Notes under the pieces: model-generated
Database searches by the model: none
Told to the model about the DNA's origin: nothing
What the model saw: only the letters and a program-made list of their open reading frames with translations
In this document: one piece after another, positions 48,115 through 58,995 of the stretch
Layout of the letters: every line of letters begins with the position of its first letter
How positions within the stretch are numbered: position 1 is the first letter of the stretch
Position numbers and translations under genes: made by a program
From: Buddleja alternifolia
Lineage: Eukaryota > Streptophyta > Magnoliopsida > Lamiales > Scrophulariaceae
DNA: 64,000 bases
Direction: 5' to 3'
Assembly: GCA_019426215.1 (NCBI GenBank)
Contig: CM033402.1
Coordinates: forward strand, 27,394,057-27,458,056

Positions 48115-48830
48115 GCATGCACAACTGTTTCGACCACACCTCATTTTCCAATGTCGAAACCAGTTATGGTGCACGAGGATGGAAATCCTAACCCTAGGTC
48201 TGCTCCATAGTACGGGTAGTGGTTACAGGTGAAACACCACAAAAGCAAAAAAATTGGTACAAAAGAAATGACAAAACCTATTTTGGCGGCAAATAACTTT
48301 TCAGCAAATTCTTTTGCACCCTTGAGCTAAGTCGAAACTAGTGATACTAATGGAGTGAGGCCCTTTGGACTAAGCATTAATTTGAAGGAGTAGAAAAGAG
48401 CTAGTGGTCAAAACTTGAAAAATCCAAAGAAAGGGCTTTTATACCAAAAGCATGTTTCAGTGGGAGGGGAACCTAGTACATTGGGGAGCTTACCTGCAGT
48501 TAAAAACAAAGAAGTGACTCCCATAGCTGACAAGGTTCAGACTTCTGAGATAGTTGTCCTATCAGAACAACCCTTTGCATTCAATGCTCCTCATTGCCCA
48601 TTGGTGACTATAAATGAAAACCCCCCTTCTCACTCCACCATATCCCCAAAGCAACTAAGCCCTAACCACCTCACTGAACTTACGCCACCCCCAGTAAAAC
48701 CTTTGTTTCAAAAACCTCTTCTCATGACAAGCCCGATAATCTGGATGGATGAGGATGTTGTGAATCCTAATCCATGTACAACAAAAATAAAAACATATCC
48801 GGATTCACAAACGGATCACTTTTCGGTATT
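48115..48830 (+). pseudogene. LINE ORF1, middle part after the Athila insertion
   Basis: Sequence resumes at the duplicated GCATG and continues the L1 ORF1. A frame-broken stretch with VVTGETPQKQKNWYKRNDK matches the region after the CCHC knuckle, then an open frame from 48415 (MKNPKKGLLYQKHVSVGG) runs as a Pro/Ser-rich linker to about 48830. There it is cut by the next LTR. Only the position in the LINE suggests its identity; linkers of this kind are poorly conserved. Confidence 0.55.
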
Positions 48831-51800
48831 AATGATTTTATAAAATAAAAGATGAAATCAAATTTCATCGATTTACTAAGCTTTTTGTAGAATTTAAATT
48901 CTTGATCTACACAATAGCAGCAATCCTAAATTCCTGCCTCTAGATATCACGTCGGAAAAAAGAATTGAAGAAAAATCCTCCTCCTCTAGATCAGTAGAGG
49001 CCAACGGCTAAGTGAGGAAGAGGGAGAGAGTTTTTCTCTTCTTTTCGTTGTTGTCAAGTTTATTATGAGATTCTTAGGTTTTTACAACTAGGTAATGTGT
49101 ATTTGTACGGGATGATGGACTTGGAATTAATTAATTCTGTTAGAAAATTTCATGTTAGATGTTTTGATGATGACAAGTTAGGATTTTATGTTAGACCCCA
49201 AAAGAATGTAAGTTTATGCTTTCATAGAATATTTGTATAAGCATTTGAAAGTTTGCTATTTTGTTAGGCTTGTGATTTTTATCTTTGTAGATTTTAGACT
49301 AAGTATTAGATACCGAGTCGCTAATAGAATTCTAGGTGAGTCTATTAGAGATAAAGTTGAAGATCCGCGTCTGAAGTTAAGTGAAGATGAAGATTTGTTA
49401 TTAACGTCTGTCAAACGCTAAAGGACTGTTTCAGGGTTGTTGAATCAAGCGCTCAAAATACTCAAGCGATCAAAGATCAGATTCACCTGAAATAAATTCT
49501 CAAGTCATGGAGGACTTAAATGCAATCATCAACGGATATTTATTTCCAACGAGAAATAAATTCAAATGCATTAAACGCCTGATAAGTGCATTAAATGTGA
49601 TAAGCTATTATGACTTATGGACAAGCCACCTTTTGACTAGACTGTCAGAAATCAGAGTTCAAAACCTACTCCTGTCCAATCAGAACCAGCAGAAATTGAG
49701 GAATGTAAAAAAGGGACTATTTAACGCATTGCGTGAGAGACACGCGCCTACATGTATCCAACGGACAAATCCAAAGAAACCTCTATAAATAGTACCCTCC
49801 GGCAAACCCTAATTACACACATGTACATGCACAAGAAAAATGTTTAAACTTTGTTGAAATTATTTGAGAGAAACGCTTATAAACTCCATAGCCAAAAATC
49901 CTCTCAAGCTTTTTATATATTCCAAAGATAGTCAAAGATATTTCAAACCCCTCTTCAAAGAAGAACCCTAAACTTTTATTGAGATATCCAAAGTTGTTTG
50001 AACTTCCCAACATCAAACAAACCCGTGACAAAACCCTCAACATCTTTCATCTGAGTGAGAAAGTTTGTTGATTCTACAAGCAATATTTTTGTGTAAAAGA
50101 AGCTTGTTGAAGAAGGTCTTTATTGGAGCTGAAGTATGTGCGATCAAGGAGCTCAAGATCATCTTTCGTTTCGTCTATTTTGTAGAAGTCTCTGTGTGAT
50201 CCTTCGATAATCAATCTAGTGAATTTCTCTAAGTGCAAAGGAGAAGAAGGATGTAGTTGGGATTACATCACCCAATGAACCTTACAATATCTTGTGTTAT
50301 TTACAACTTTATTGATGTACTTTACTTATTCATATTATGTCTTTGGAAAAGGCATTAAACCGGTTAAGCGACTATTTGACAAAAGAGAACACTGAGCTTT
50401 AAAATCATTTTCACTGTGCTAACCCTGATTAAGCGATTAAAACGTTACCCTACTTTGGTAATCGTTGAAATTACTAAGTCTAAGTTATCTATCTTTAAGC
50501 GCCTGACCTAGCGCTCAGCTTACCAAGCGTTCAAAATCTTCAAAAGTGATACGAATTTTTAAAGTCGAAAAAGATTTCAGGGTCTATTTAAACCCCTCCC
50601 CACCCTTTTAGATCCTTTCGTATGCCACTTGAAACCATCAAATTTCTTGAGCCCATTAATCCCATAATACACGCCTACCTTTAATCCTAATGAACTAAGT
50701 TGACTTTCACCTTCGTCCAACTATTAATTAAATTCAACATATTTTAATCTAATTAAGATATGATATTAATAAATAATTAACTAAATTAATTAATCTAATA
50801 ATTAATTTAGGATTGTTATTAATTTATTTCCATTAATCTAATTCATCAATAAATTAACTTGTCCATCAAATGACAAATTATCTAATTTATGTTATCTGAC
50901 CACGAAAGAATTTCTTCGCTTAATTCCTTAAAAGAGCGACTCTCTAGGTTCGTCTCAATTCGCATTGGGAAGAAACCAAGGATGCGAGTGTCACTTAGCC
51001 AGTCACGTGAACTCACACCAAAACCCAGTTGAGATCAAATCTATTAGATCAATACGAACCTCTTGGTCACAGACACCATGTGAGTATAAGCCCTTCACTG
51101 TAACATCCCAATTGAGTGAGAGTCATGGTTTGTGTCAAACTCACAGGACTCGATGATGTGCTTAATAAATCAAAGTAAGATGAAATTACCAAACTACCTT
51201 TGTGTTCCACACAAGTTAGTTTTCTTGCTTTGGCCAAAGACTTATAATTTCATTTACCTATGATGGCACAGGATGTTAACTCATTTACTACTCGAGACAG
51301 TGAATCCCATATTGACAATCATCGAATAATTGCTACTTGTCCATATGAACCGCACTTCGAGGTTGATCTCACCTACGGGTGCATTGGATCTAACTACTCT
51401 AGCAACTCATTCAGTGTCACAAGTACAATCTTTGTGAATTCTCAGGTCTACGGCTCACGCACACTACCGTGACCTGTAACTCAATCATTGACAGTCACTG
51501 AGTAATTACCCATGTGATTGAATTACAGTGAGCCATGTCCATTGATATATTTATGGCACAAGCTCCCACTATTCCATAGTGACCGACTGACACTCCTTGT
51601 CAAAGATTGCACCATACAAGTTTGGCCATAATGCCCAATTAAGACTCTTCTACTTGCGAACACTTTTTTAAATAATCAAGGAACCGACACTTCTAGTGTC
51701 GATCTCCTTAAACTATGAGGAGTAGAAGCTCCCTCTTGACCACTCGGGACTTATTTGTTCAATACTTTATTAATGTCATTAAGATTGATATGAACAAAAC

Positions 51801-51899
51801 AAATGTCTTTTTAGTAATTAAAGATAATTCGTACAACATAATGCTAAAAAGTCCTAAACAATCTAATTTCTCATTGGTATGGAGTGCATAATCCTAATA
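48830..51899. mobile_element. Unclassified LTR (probably solo) inside LINE ORF1
   Basis: After removing the nested Copia LTR (49138-50640) about 1.56 kb remains: roughly 48830-49137 plus 50641-51899. It interrupts LINE ORF1 and has no coding sequence. It contains LTR-like text, such as blocks around 50900-51480. Its ends look like TATTAATGATTTT on the left and AATCCTAATA on the right, that is TATTAG.. in the other orientation instead of a clean TG..CA. A 5-bp duplication was not found, so the borders are approximate. Confidence 0.5.
49138..50640 (+). mobile_element. Solo LTR of the SIRE-like Copia family (opposite orientation)
   Basis: 1503 bp from TGTTAGAAAATTTC to GAAACCATCA. It is homologous to the reverse complement of 2745-4262, sharing both ends and most of the body with clear divergence. 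The flanks AATTC (49133-49137) and AATTT (50641-50645) match 4 of 5 bases, as for an aged target duplication. No internal region is present. Confidence 0.88.
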
Positions 51900-52232
51900 G
51901 AGGATCCATCAGATCTTTTCCTGTTGTTCCTCCCACAGATGCCCCCCCTCTCATTCTCGAAGAGAGAACGACCCCCACCATTTCATGGTATTTGTTCTAC
52001 CTATTCGATGTGTGAAAGTGACAATGATCTCAAAACTATTCTGACATCCAGAAGTCCGGGCCTCATACTTCAACCCGATGGAAAATCCAACACAAAGTTT
52101 TGACATAGAGATGACCCTTAGCGAGAAAGAGATTTGTCGACAAGAGACTACGGCGGGGGTTCTTGGCACACGGATGATAGACGAATGTAGGTTCGGAGTG
52201 TCGAATCACCAAGACCCTTCTGAAATTATAAA
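51900..52232 (+). pseudogene. LINE ORF1, C-terminal remnant
   Basis: This short stretch lies between the unclassified LTR and the ORF2 start, with stops in all frames. It is in the right place for the end of ORF1. There is little other evidence. Confidence 0.45.
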
Positions 52233-53180
52233 TTGTTGCCCATGAAAATTCTCTCATGGAATTGTCAAGGAGTAGAGAACTCCATTTTTCAGAATCATTT
52301 CCTCAAGCATATGCGTACTCATCGCTCTGATGTTGTTTTTCTGTTAGAAACAAAAATTTTGGAGGAGCGAGCAATTTCCATCTCTGAAAACCTTGGTTTT
52401 ACGAATGTTTTTCGCGCACTAATGGTTGGCCGTGTGTGTAGGGTTTGGTTACTTTGGAATGAAGCAAACATTGATATTGAGATCAAAGATGTGCAATTAC
52501 AAGTTATACACATTCTAATTGGCCCTAAAAATAGTACTAAGTGGATGTGTTCTGGTTGTTACGCGAGCCCGAATATGGACACTCGTGAAGAACTCTGGCT
52601 GAACTTGGAGTCCTTGAGTGACATGGTGGACATCCCTTGGTTGGTCACAAGCAACCTTAACGATGTTGCCTCTATCCACGAGAAGAGAGGCGAGAATTTA
52701 CCTAGTCGTCATTGTTGTGAACATTTCAATGACATGACTAATATCTGCGGTCTCATTGACCTCGGTTTCCAAGGGCCCAAGTGCACGTGGCGTAACAAAC
52801 TGTAGGATGGAGCTATTATTCGGGAACCCTTAGACCGGCCCCTTGTAAATGCAGCTTAGCGTCTCCCCTTCCTGGTAGCTGTTGTCAAACACATCCCTAG
52901 AACTCATTCTGATCACCATCTAATCCTTACAAGTTGCCTTGGTGTTCAATCTCATTCTCCTTGAGACAGATCATTCGTTTCGAGCTAGCTTGGCTAACTA
53001 ATCCCACTCGCGAAATGGTGACACAAGAGGTGAGGGATAGTAGTGACTCGGTAGAAGAAGCTTTGTCTCTTATACCAATGACCATCTCCTGCTGGAATAA
53101 ACAAACTTTCGAAATTGGAAAAAATGACATATGGTTCGTATTACGGGGATCAACAAAAGTCTTGACTTTGTTTGTATCTA
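52233..53180 (+). pseudogene. LINE ORF2, endonuclease (APE-type) portion, truncated
   Basis: The frame from 52233 begins LPMKILSWNCQGVEN, the typical start of plant L1 ORF2. It carries the apurinic-endonuclease-like motifs FLLETKI (catalytic Glu), GCYASPN and ICGLIDLGFQGPKCTWRN, stopping at 52803. Similarity continues in other frames (HSDHHLIL at about 52910, then SCWNKQTFEIG) to about 53180 and is then lost. Reverse transcriptase is absent. The endonuclease would nick target DNA for reverse transcription. Confidence 0.8.
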
Positions 53181-53700
53181 TTTTGAAGGTTGTTTTTGAT
53201 AAAAAATTTGGTGAAAATTTTTAGTGTGTATTTTGACGAAAATGTGTTTGGTTTTGTTTTGAAGAATTAGTATTTTAATCATTTTTCGCGAGAATGTGTT
53301 TGGATTAGCTATTTTGAAGTAAAATTTGAGGGTTTTTTTTGGTAAAATTGTGTTTGATTTTGTTTTCAGAGGTAACAAAAATCACTGTAGCAGTCAAATC
53401 ATGTAAGCTTTTGTCTGAAAAAGTTATTTTAATGATTAATTGATGATTGAAAAATATATTATAATATAAGTTTTATATGATTGTACTATATATGAATGAG
53501 TATATATATATATATAAATTGTAATTGATGTAATATATGTATATATATATATGTATTTATATATAAGAGTATATCTATTATATAGTGTATACATAATATA
53601 TACATATATATCATATTTTACATAATATTATATATAATATCATATGAATAATATGTTCTACATAATATAATATATAATACACATATATATAATATTATAA
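53181..53700. repeat. AT-rich DNA with (TA)n microsatellites
   Basis: The first 200 bp repeat a GTGTTTGGTTTTG-type phrase three times (53250-53370). From about 53490 the DNA is TA/ATAT microsatellite. No gene is seen. Confidence 0.7.
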
Positions 53701-53970
53701 AATTACAATGTCCATAGGGGAAGGTCTCCTGTAATAATATAATCTTTGATGAGGTTTATCAGCCCATTTCCAGTTATCAAGTTTATTAATTTTTTCACTA
53801 GTACTAGATCTTTCTTTAAGAGTTTCAACAAAATCTTCTTCTAAAGTATTTATGGTTGATTGACCAAATTTATCATTTAATAATTTTTCTAACTCTGATA
53901 CACATTTTAATTTAAAATCTTTTATTTCAGGTGGAGGTTGAATACTTAGACTAGTAGTATGACCATCAAA
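53695..53970 (-). pseudogene. Pararetrovirus-like polyprotein fragment
   Basis: A minus-strand frame with normal codon content stays open for about 90 codons inside a microsatellite desert. It contains SIQPPPEIKDFK, an acidic Leu-rich helix-like part, and ends with LYYYRRPSPMDI. An aromatic run followed by Arg-Pro-x-Pro-x-Asp resembles the region after the movement protein in plant pararetrovirus-type polyproteins (Caulimoviridae) and related genomic copies. It starts at a stop near 53971 and ends at a TAA near 53695. It is too short and isolated to be functional. The family is inferred from motif memory and from the adjacent movement-protein-like piece. Confidence 0.55.
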
Positions 53971-54195
53971 TTATCTTTATCTGATGTTAATATTCTTGAA
54001 GCCTTGACTTTGGATGTGAAAACCCATGGTTATAACTATGTAGCAGGATAAAAAATTATCTGTATTTGTTATAGAATCTATTATAAACCTTTATATACTT
54101 TAAATCGTCACTGTAAAAAAGTTGATAAACCTTTAAATGAAACAATATTAATTGAAACTAATTTTAGTAAATCCAATATTATAATATATACGTAG
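53959..54195 (+). pseudogene. Viral movement-protein-like fragment (30K superfamily, endogenous pararetrovirus type)
   Basis: On the + strand, in opposite orientation to the preceding fragment, a frame from ATG 53959 reads LSDVNILEALTLDVKTHGY, a stop at about 54049, then RIYYKPLYTLNRHC and KPLNETILIETNFSKSN before fading into TA repeat. The pattern (acidic-hydrophobic ILEALTL, a Gly-Tyr turn, YRIYY, and an ILIETN..SN strand) fits the core of the 30K-type movement protein of plant pararetroviruses and their old genomic copies. In viruses this protein opens plasmodesmata. Here it is a truncated, stop-containing relic, so no activity is expected. Confidence 0.62.
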
Positions 54196-54544
54196 TTATA
54201 TAGTATAAGTTTTACATATACATTATAAATGTGTGTGTATATATATATATATATATGACATTATACATATGTACTATATTCGTATATAATGTATGTATAC
54301 AATATTACAGTATATACTATTACACCTATATATACACATACATAATACTATACATACATATCTATACTATATACCTATGCATATATTGTATATTATACAT
54401 ACATAATATATAATATATTGTATATTATACAAATATATCATATGTATATATAACAATATATATTTTCCGTATATATACATATACATGACTTTATAATATT
54501 GGAGATACATGTATAATATAGTAGTGTTTATAATAATATACATA

Positions 54545-54595
<51 letters not shown>

Positions 54596-54760
54596 GTATT
54601 ATATATATATACACACACAAATATTCTAATAATGTAGAATATGTATACAACAAAAACTTTTATTGAATAGAGCATAAATTATTTCAAAACACACACACAC
54701 ACACAATAAATAGAAAATAAATTATTTTTCCACAACAAACAGATTCATAAATAATATGCC
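54196..54760. repeat. TA and GT/CA microsatellite tract
   Basis: Mostly TA, ATAC and GTAT mixtures with a clean (TA)n run at 54547-54564 passing straight into (GT)n at 54565-54592, and a (CA)n run at about 54691-54704. The frames here are repeat artefacts. Confidence 0.85.
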
Positions 54761-54779
54761 ATCCATCTCCTTCCATTAG

Positions 54780-55333
54780 CGACGATTCGATGACCAAGAC
54801 GTACTGAATTCACCTGTATTTGATGATCCACTTGGACCTCGTCCACAGTGAACCTGCTCATCCCAAGTTTCCACCAATGTGGTCATTGTTAACACTGTTT
54901 GAGGTAGTTATTGATCCAGTGTACGAGTTTTGTTGAAACAAACTTGGATCTTAGGCTTTCGTCATATCTTGGGACCTAGAAAAATGTGCGATTGGTCTGA
55001 ATCAGATATGATCACAACATCATTGTCACAGTGTTGTACATTAGATGTTGAGATGTCCACACGTGGATGGGCTTTCATCCTCGAGAAAAAACTGTGGTGT
55101 TCCCTTAACTCATAATACTTCATCTTTACACTAGCAAAGCTATAGGTGCGACGAAAGAATTTTTCCAGCTTTTTTGTCCAATCAAGAAGTTCCATCAATG
55201 CTGGACAATCATCTGTAAACGGCTCTTGTGTGTTTGCATCTATCATTGTATTCATAAGCCTCTCTTCGACCTTTTTATCACATTGGTCCGGAGGCCCGGG
55301 TATAGTAGTCGTGCATCTCCTTGGTGTTATCAC
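54780..55333 (-). pseudogene. Myb/SANT-like protein of the Harbinger element
   Basis: The frame from 55333 begins MITPRRCTTTIPGPP and codes for RLMNTMIDANTQEPF, WTKKLEKFFRRTYSFASVKM and KYYELREHHSFFSRMKAHP, then stops near 54962. This pattern fits the Myb/SANT-like DNA-binding partner that Harbinger elements need for transposition. A weak continuation with VETWDEQVHCGRGPS is seen down to about 54780 after further stops. Confidence 0.6.
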
Positions 55334-55556
55334 TGCATAATTGTCAAAATGACGTGGAGAATATATATGGAAAAGCCAAAAGTATTAAGTCTTAAATTGA
55401 CAATAAATCTATAAACCATTTCTATCTACGTAATCACGTTTGGCTATCAAGAAGAATCATGATTAAATATTGTGCATTACAATAGATAATCCAAATTAAA
55501 TAAACTAAACATTCATACATATATAATAGTATCCGTAATGCATTATAAATTAGTGA

Positions 55557-56882
55557 CCCATGTCACTCCACATCCAATTGGCAATATTGTCCCTAAAGAC
55601 TAACTGCATCTGGATCTCTTCTAGCGTAGGGTTGCTATAGTGTTGTGTAACATCATGTTCATCTTCCAATTGGGCATCAGTCATGTTGAATATCTTGTCA
55701 TCTTTACTGTGTTTCCTTATGAAGTTAGGCAAAACACAACATGCTATGACCAATTGCGTTTGACATTTAATCAAATAGCTTGGCATGCCCCATGAAATGA
55801 TTGGAAAACATTTTTTTAGTATCCCAAATGACCGTTCAATAACATATCTTAGTTTTGAATGCCTATGATTGAAAAGCTCATTTGTATGTGTCCCACGTCT
55901 GTCCTGACCTCTAAACTCAGTGATGTGGTATCTCTCTTATCTGTACGGTGCTAGAAAACACCCATAATTTGTGTATCCAGCATCAACAAGGTAGTAGTTT
56001 CCTAATTTGATATATCTCATTAAAACCGACATCAATTGTGTACATATAATATTACCAATGGGAATACCAATGTTATGAATTACCCCCGTGTCTAACCTGG
56101 AGGAGAGAATGGAACTGACGGATCAGTGTTTATCGTATCCATAAGCACACTAGCATCATTGGCACTTCCTTCCCAACCAGCATACACATAGGACAACATC
56201 ATATCGAAGTCACAAATGTCAAGCACATTTTGTGACACATGACTCTTCCATGATCTGTATGAATTTTGTCCACTTCACGGTACCCATGCAGGAATATGGT
56301 CCCATCAAGAGCTCTAACACAATCCTATTCACTTACATATTATTAATTTACTTGGATTTATAAAGAATTTAAGGTGAACTAACCTTATAGCACAGAGCTC
56401 CGACACAATCCTATTAACTTACATATTATTAATTTACTTGGATTTATAAAGAATTTAAGGTGAACTAACCTTATAGGACACAAGAAGTATTATACGTAAA
56501 TAGGACACTATTCTAACCTTGAAATATAGATGCAACTGAGGGTTGTGCAAAATTTGGGGAGATACTTCATTAAAACTTAGAGCGAAATTACATATGGGGC
56601 CATGTTCACCAAGGCCTCTAGTACACGCCTTATGTGACGATTAATAATCTTCGACGAGTGTTGAAAACACTACGTACTATCTCGGTGATGGTGGTGTATC
56701 CCAACTGTTTGCATAAACAACATTACTTCTTCATATACCGACACTATAGCACTATTACCATGTGTAAGTTGTCCTCTATCGGTAAGTTCAGAACAAAGTG
56801 CCATGAATGTTGGCATAGTCATACGAACTTGGTCATAAAATTGTTGGTCATCACCATTTAGTATCTCTTCTACCCAATCCAT
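55557..56882 (-). pseudogene. PIF/Harbinger DDE transposase
   Basis: Translation begins MDWVEEILNGDDQQFYDQVR and TFMALCSELTDRGQL, a standard N-terminus of this plant transposase family, and runs in pieces over several frames. DDE motifs are readable: first Asp in CVRALDGTIF (near 56315), second in YYLVDAGYTNYGCFLAPYR (near 55985), and Glu in YVIERSFGILKKCFP (near 55830). The C-terminal 78 codons (55786-55557) are open and end NIANWMWSDMGH. An intron at about 56327-56518 is supported by GT..AG sites. Many stops and frameshifts, plus an 86-bp tandem duplication over the splice acceptor, make it dead. Confidence 0.85.
56309..56480. repeat. 86-bp tandem duplication at the transposase intron-exon border
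   Basis: The sequence from GAGCTCTAACACAATCC through the AT-rich intron part AAGGTGAACTAACCTTATAG is repeated 86 bp later with a few differences (GAGCTCCGACACAATCC). It copies the last part of the intron, the acceptor site and the first codons of the next exon (DCVRA becomes DCVGA). Confidence 0.85.
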
Positions 56883-57325
56883 ACCTTGCTACATATAATT
56901 GTGACGAGATCGGTGTTCCTTACACATTCCAGGACCCAATTTTTGGGTCAAGAAAAAATAATTAGTTTGTCCATTTGATATGTCGCTTCCAGGATTGCCA
57001 GGAGTCACCTCACTACTTCCTGAGTCATTCCCCGGTACATATTCAAATGTACTTTCGATACTTCTTTAATGTATTTTTTCTAAATTGTTAAAATTGTATA
57101 AACATATCCCTAAATCTTGTAAAAATACATAACAAGTTTTCAAAAAGATAAGCAGCTATTACCACCACTATCATAAATAAAGTCATGCATGTAAATGAGC
57201 AACAAAGATAGACCATATCAGTTGGAAAAACATAGGTCTAACAAAAACAACATACATAATAAATAAAACTAAAAGTAGTTCATAACGTTATTACAGAAAC
57301 AAACAACTGGTACTACGGGGTAGGT
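56883..57325. other. Non-coding gap between Harbinger transposase and the second Athila element
   Basis: AT-rich, with no protein-like frame. It may be the 5' untranslated end of the Harbinger element. The last five bases, GTAGG, are the left half of the Athila target duplication; the other half is outside the window. Confidence 0.5.
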
Positions 57326-58995
57326 GACACGCTAAAAGCTAACGTGCTATGATAGCAAGTGCACTAGACGTGTGTAGTAATAAGTGGACAAAAAGTCCGG
57401 GTTGTCGAATCACAAGGACTTGAATTCTAGTTAATGATTTTCGATAAAAGATAAGACAATTAAAGTAAAGTGCAAGAAAAAGATTAAACAAACGAAGAAC
57501 CAAAGAGAAACGTACTATAGATTTAATCTCACGTATGATAAAATGACTAAGGCACATGCTACAACCGAATCTACTCGTCAATATATATGAGCTACTCTTC
57601 GAATTATTAGACTCCTATTGCTTTGGTGGAAATTCCTAAATTAACTATTACCCGATGTCTCGGCACATAATAATCCTATGATTAATTGACGGTTCTCTAA
57701 ATATGTCTATCCGAGAATCTAATAAAAAATCACGCATTAACGTTCTAGAGCTTCCCCGAATGAATCCGGCTAACAACACCCGGGAATCTTTACCTATTTC
57801 TAGGGCAATCCCTCATTTGTTTCGGATGATGTGTTAATTCTCTTGCACCCTAATCTATTTTCTCTCGAACAACTAGATTAGGCAAGATAGCAAGCATATG
57901 GTGATCAAACACATGATTGGAATAAAAGCATAGAATTAACACACAAAGCAATAGGAGAATTAATACAAAGAGCAACTTCACATATATTGATTCATAAATT
58001 TGGCCTTCACATGGCCTTAGTTCTACAATATTAGCCTCTCATCAAAGCCTTAAGAAAATCTAATACAAACATATACATACTCATGGAAATAAACATGTAA
58101 ATGCAAATAATTAAAACTCCCTCAATTGATTGATGATGGATCTTTGCTCTCTTGATCTTCAATCCTTAGCTCCTCTCTCTTTGTTCCCCTCCAAAAGTGA
58201 TGAATAAATGGTGATGAATGATGATGAGTGAAAAGTGATGGCCAAAATGCCTCTCTCTCTCTCCTCCTCCAAGATGTCTCGGTCAATTGTGCTAAAAAAT
58301 GCCTTAAGAAGACCACAACAAATCAGCTCCTAGTGTGTGCCCCCCCCTAGTGTGTCCTCCACTACTCTTAAAGTGAGTAGTATAAAATTCCCTAAAGTAG
58401 ATCTATTAAGAAACATACTTATGACATCCCTCTCATACATGTGATGACCTCTTGGCTTTAAATGTTCCATTCCCCCATCAAATGATGATCTTTTGGCTGA
58501 AAGGAATCAAATCTCGGATGTGGCCACGCCTAGGCGCGGGAATTATGGCGCTCGGGCGCCGTCAGCAGAATGTTGGGAGTATTTGCCTCTGTCTGGCGCA
58601 GTAATTGTATTTCCTTCATAACTCTCTCCACAAAACTCCGATTTGGATGATTCAAGTCCTCATTTGAAGCTAACACATAGTTCTACAACTTTGTAGAAGG
58701 AAACTTCATCCAATTCGGTCGCTAAACATAAGAAAATAGCGCTCAACCGTGGAAACAAATGCAGATACGGCGCCCGGGCGTGGGCAAGATGGCGCCTAGG
58801 CGTAGGGGTGCGTAGCAATTTGGCCTAAACTTGTTTTATACGTCATTTTTCATCCCGTTCTTTGATTGTATCCATTTAAGACCTGAAATCACTTAATGCA
58901 CGAATTAAACGCACATGTGGCAAGAATCGAGCGATAAATGAACCTAAGACATAAACGCAAAGGGGCTTAAAAACACGTAAAAATGCCTCTTATCA
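57326..58995 (-). repeat. 3' LTR of the second Athila element
   Basis: 1670 bp from TGACACGCTAAAAGC to GCCTCTTATCA. It is closest in text to the solo LTR at 12096-13819 (both have the ..ATGCC..CTTATCA end and GC palindromes GCCTAGGCGC and GCCCGGGCG), and less like the LTRs at 37289/46181. There are thus two LTR subfamilies in the window. Confidence 0.93.

Larger units (their letters stand above)
36541..53180 (+). mobile_element. L1-type LINE, interrupted by Athila and by another LTR
   Basis: A + strand L1-like element is present in four pieces: ORF1 start 36616-37288, ORF1 continuation 48115 to about 48830, ORF1 tail about 51900-52230, and ORF2 endonuclease start 52233 to about 53180. The pieces read as one element once the two insertions are removed. 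The 5' boundary is approximate. On the right the similarity stops soon after the endonuclease, so RT and the poly-A end are missing. All frames carry stops. Confidence 0.78.
54760..56882 (-). mobile_element. PIF/Harbinger-type DNA transposon, dead copy
   Basis: Two minus-strand genes typical of PIF/Harbinger elements lie together: a DDE transposase (56882-55557) and a Myb/SANT-like partner (55333 to about 54780). Terminal inverted repeats and the 3-bp duplication were not identified. The left side fades into microsatellite DNA and the right side is close to the Athila insertion at 57326. Borders are therefore only the coding limits. Confidence 0.75.

Noticed and set aside
54231..54675. Frames of Tyr/Ile/Thr repeats
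   Set aside because: Translated TA and GT microsatellites.
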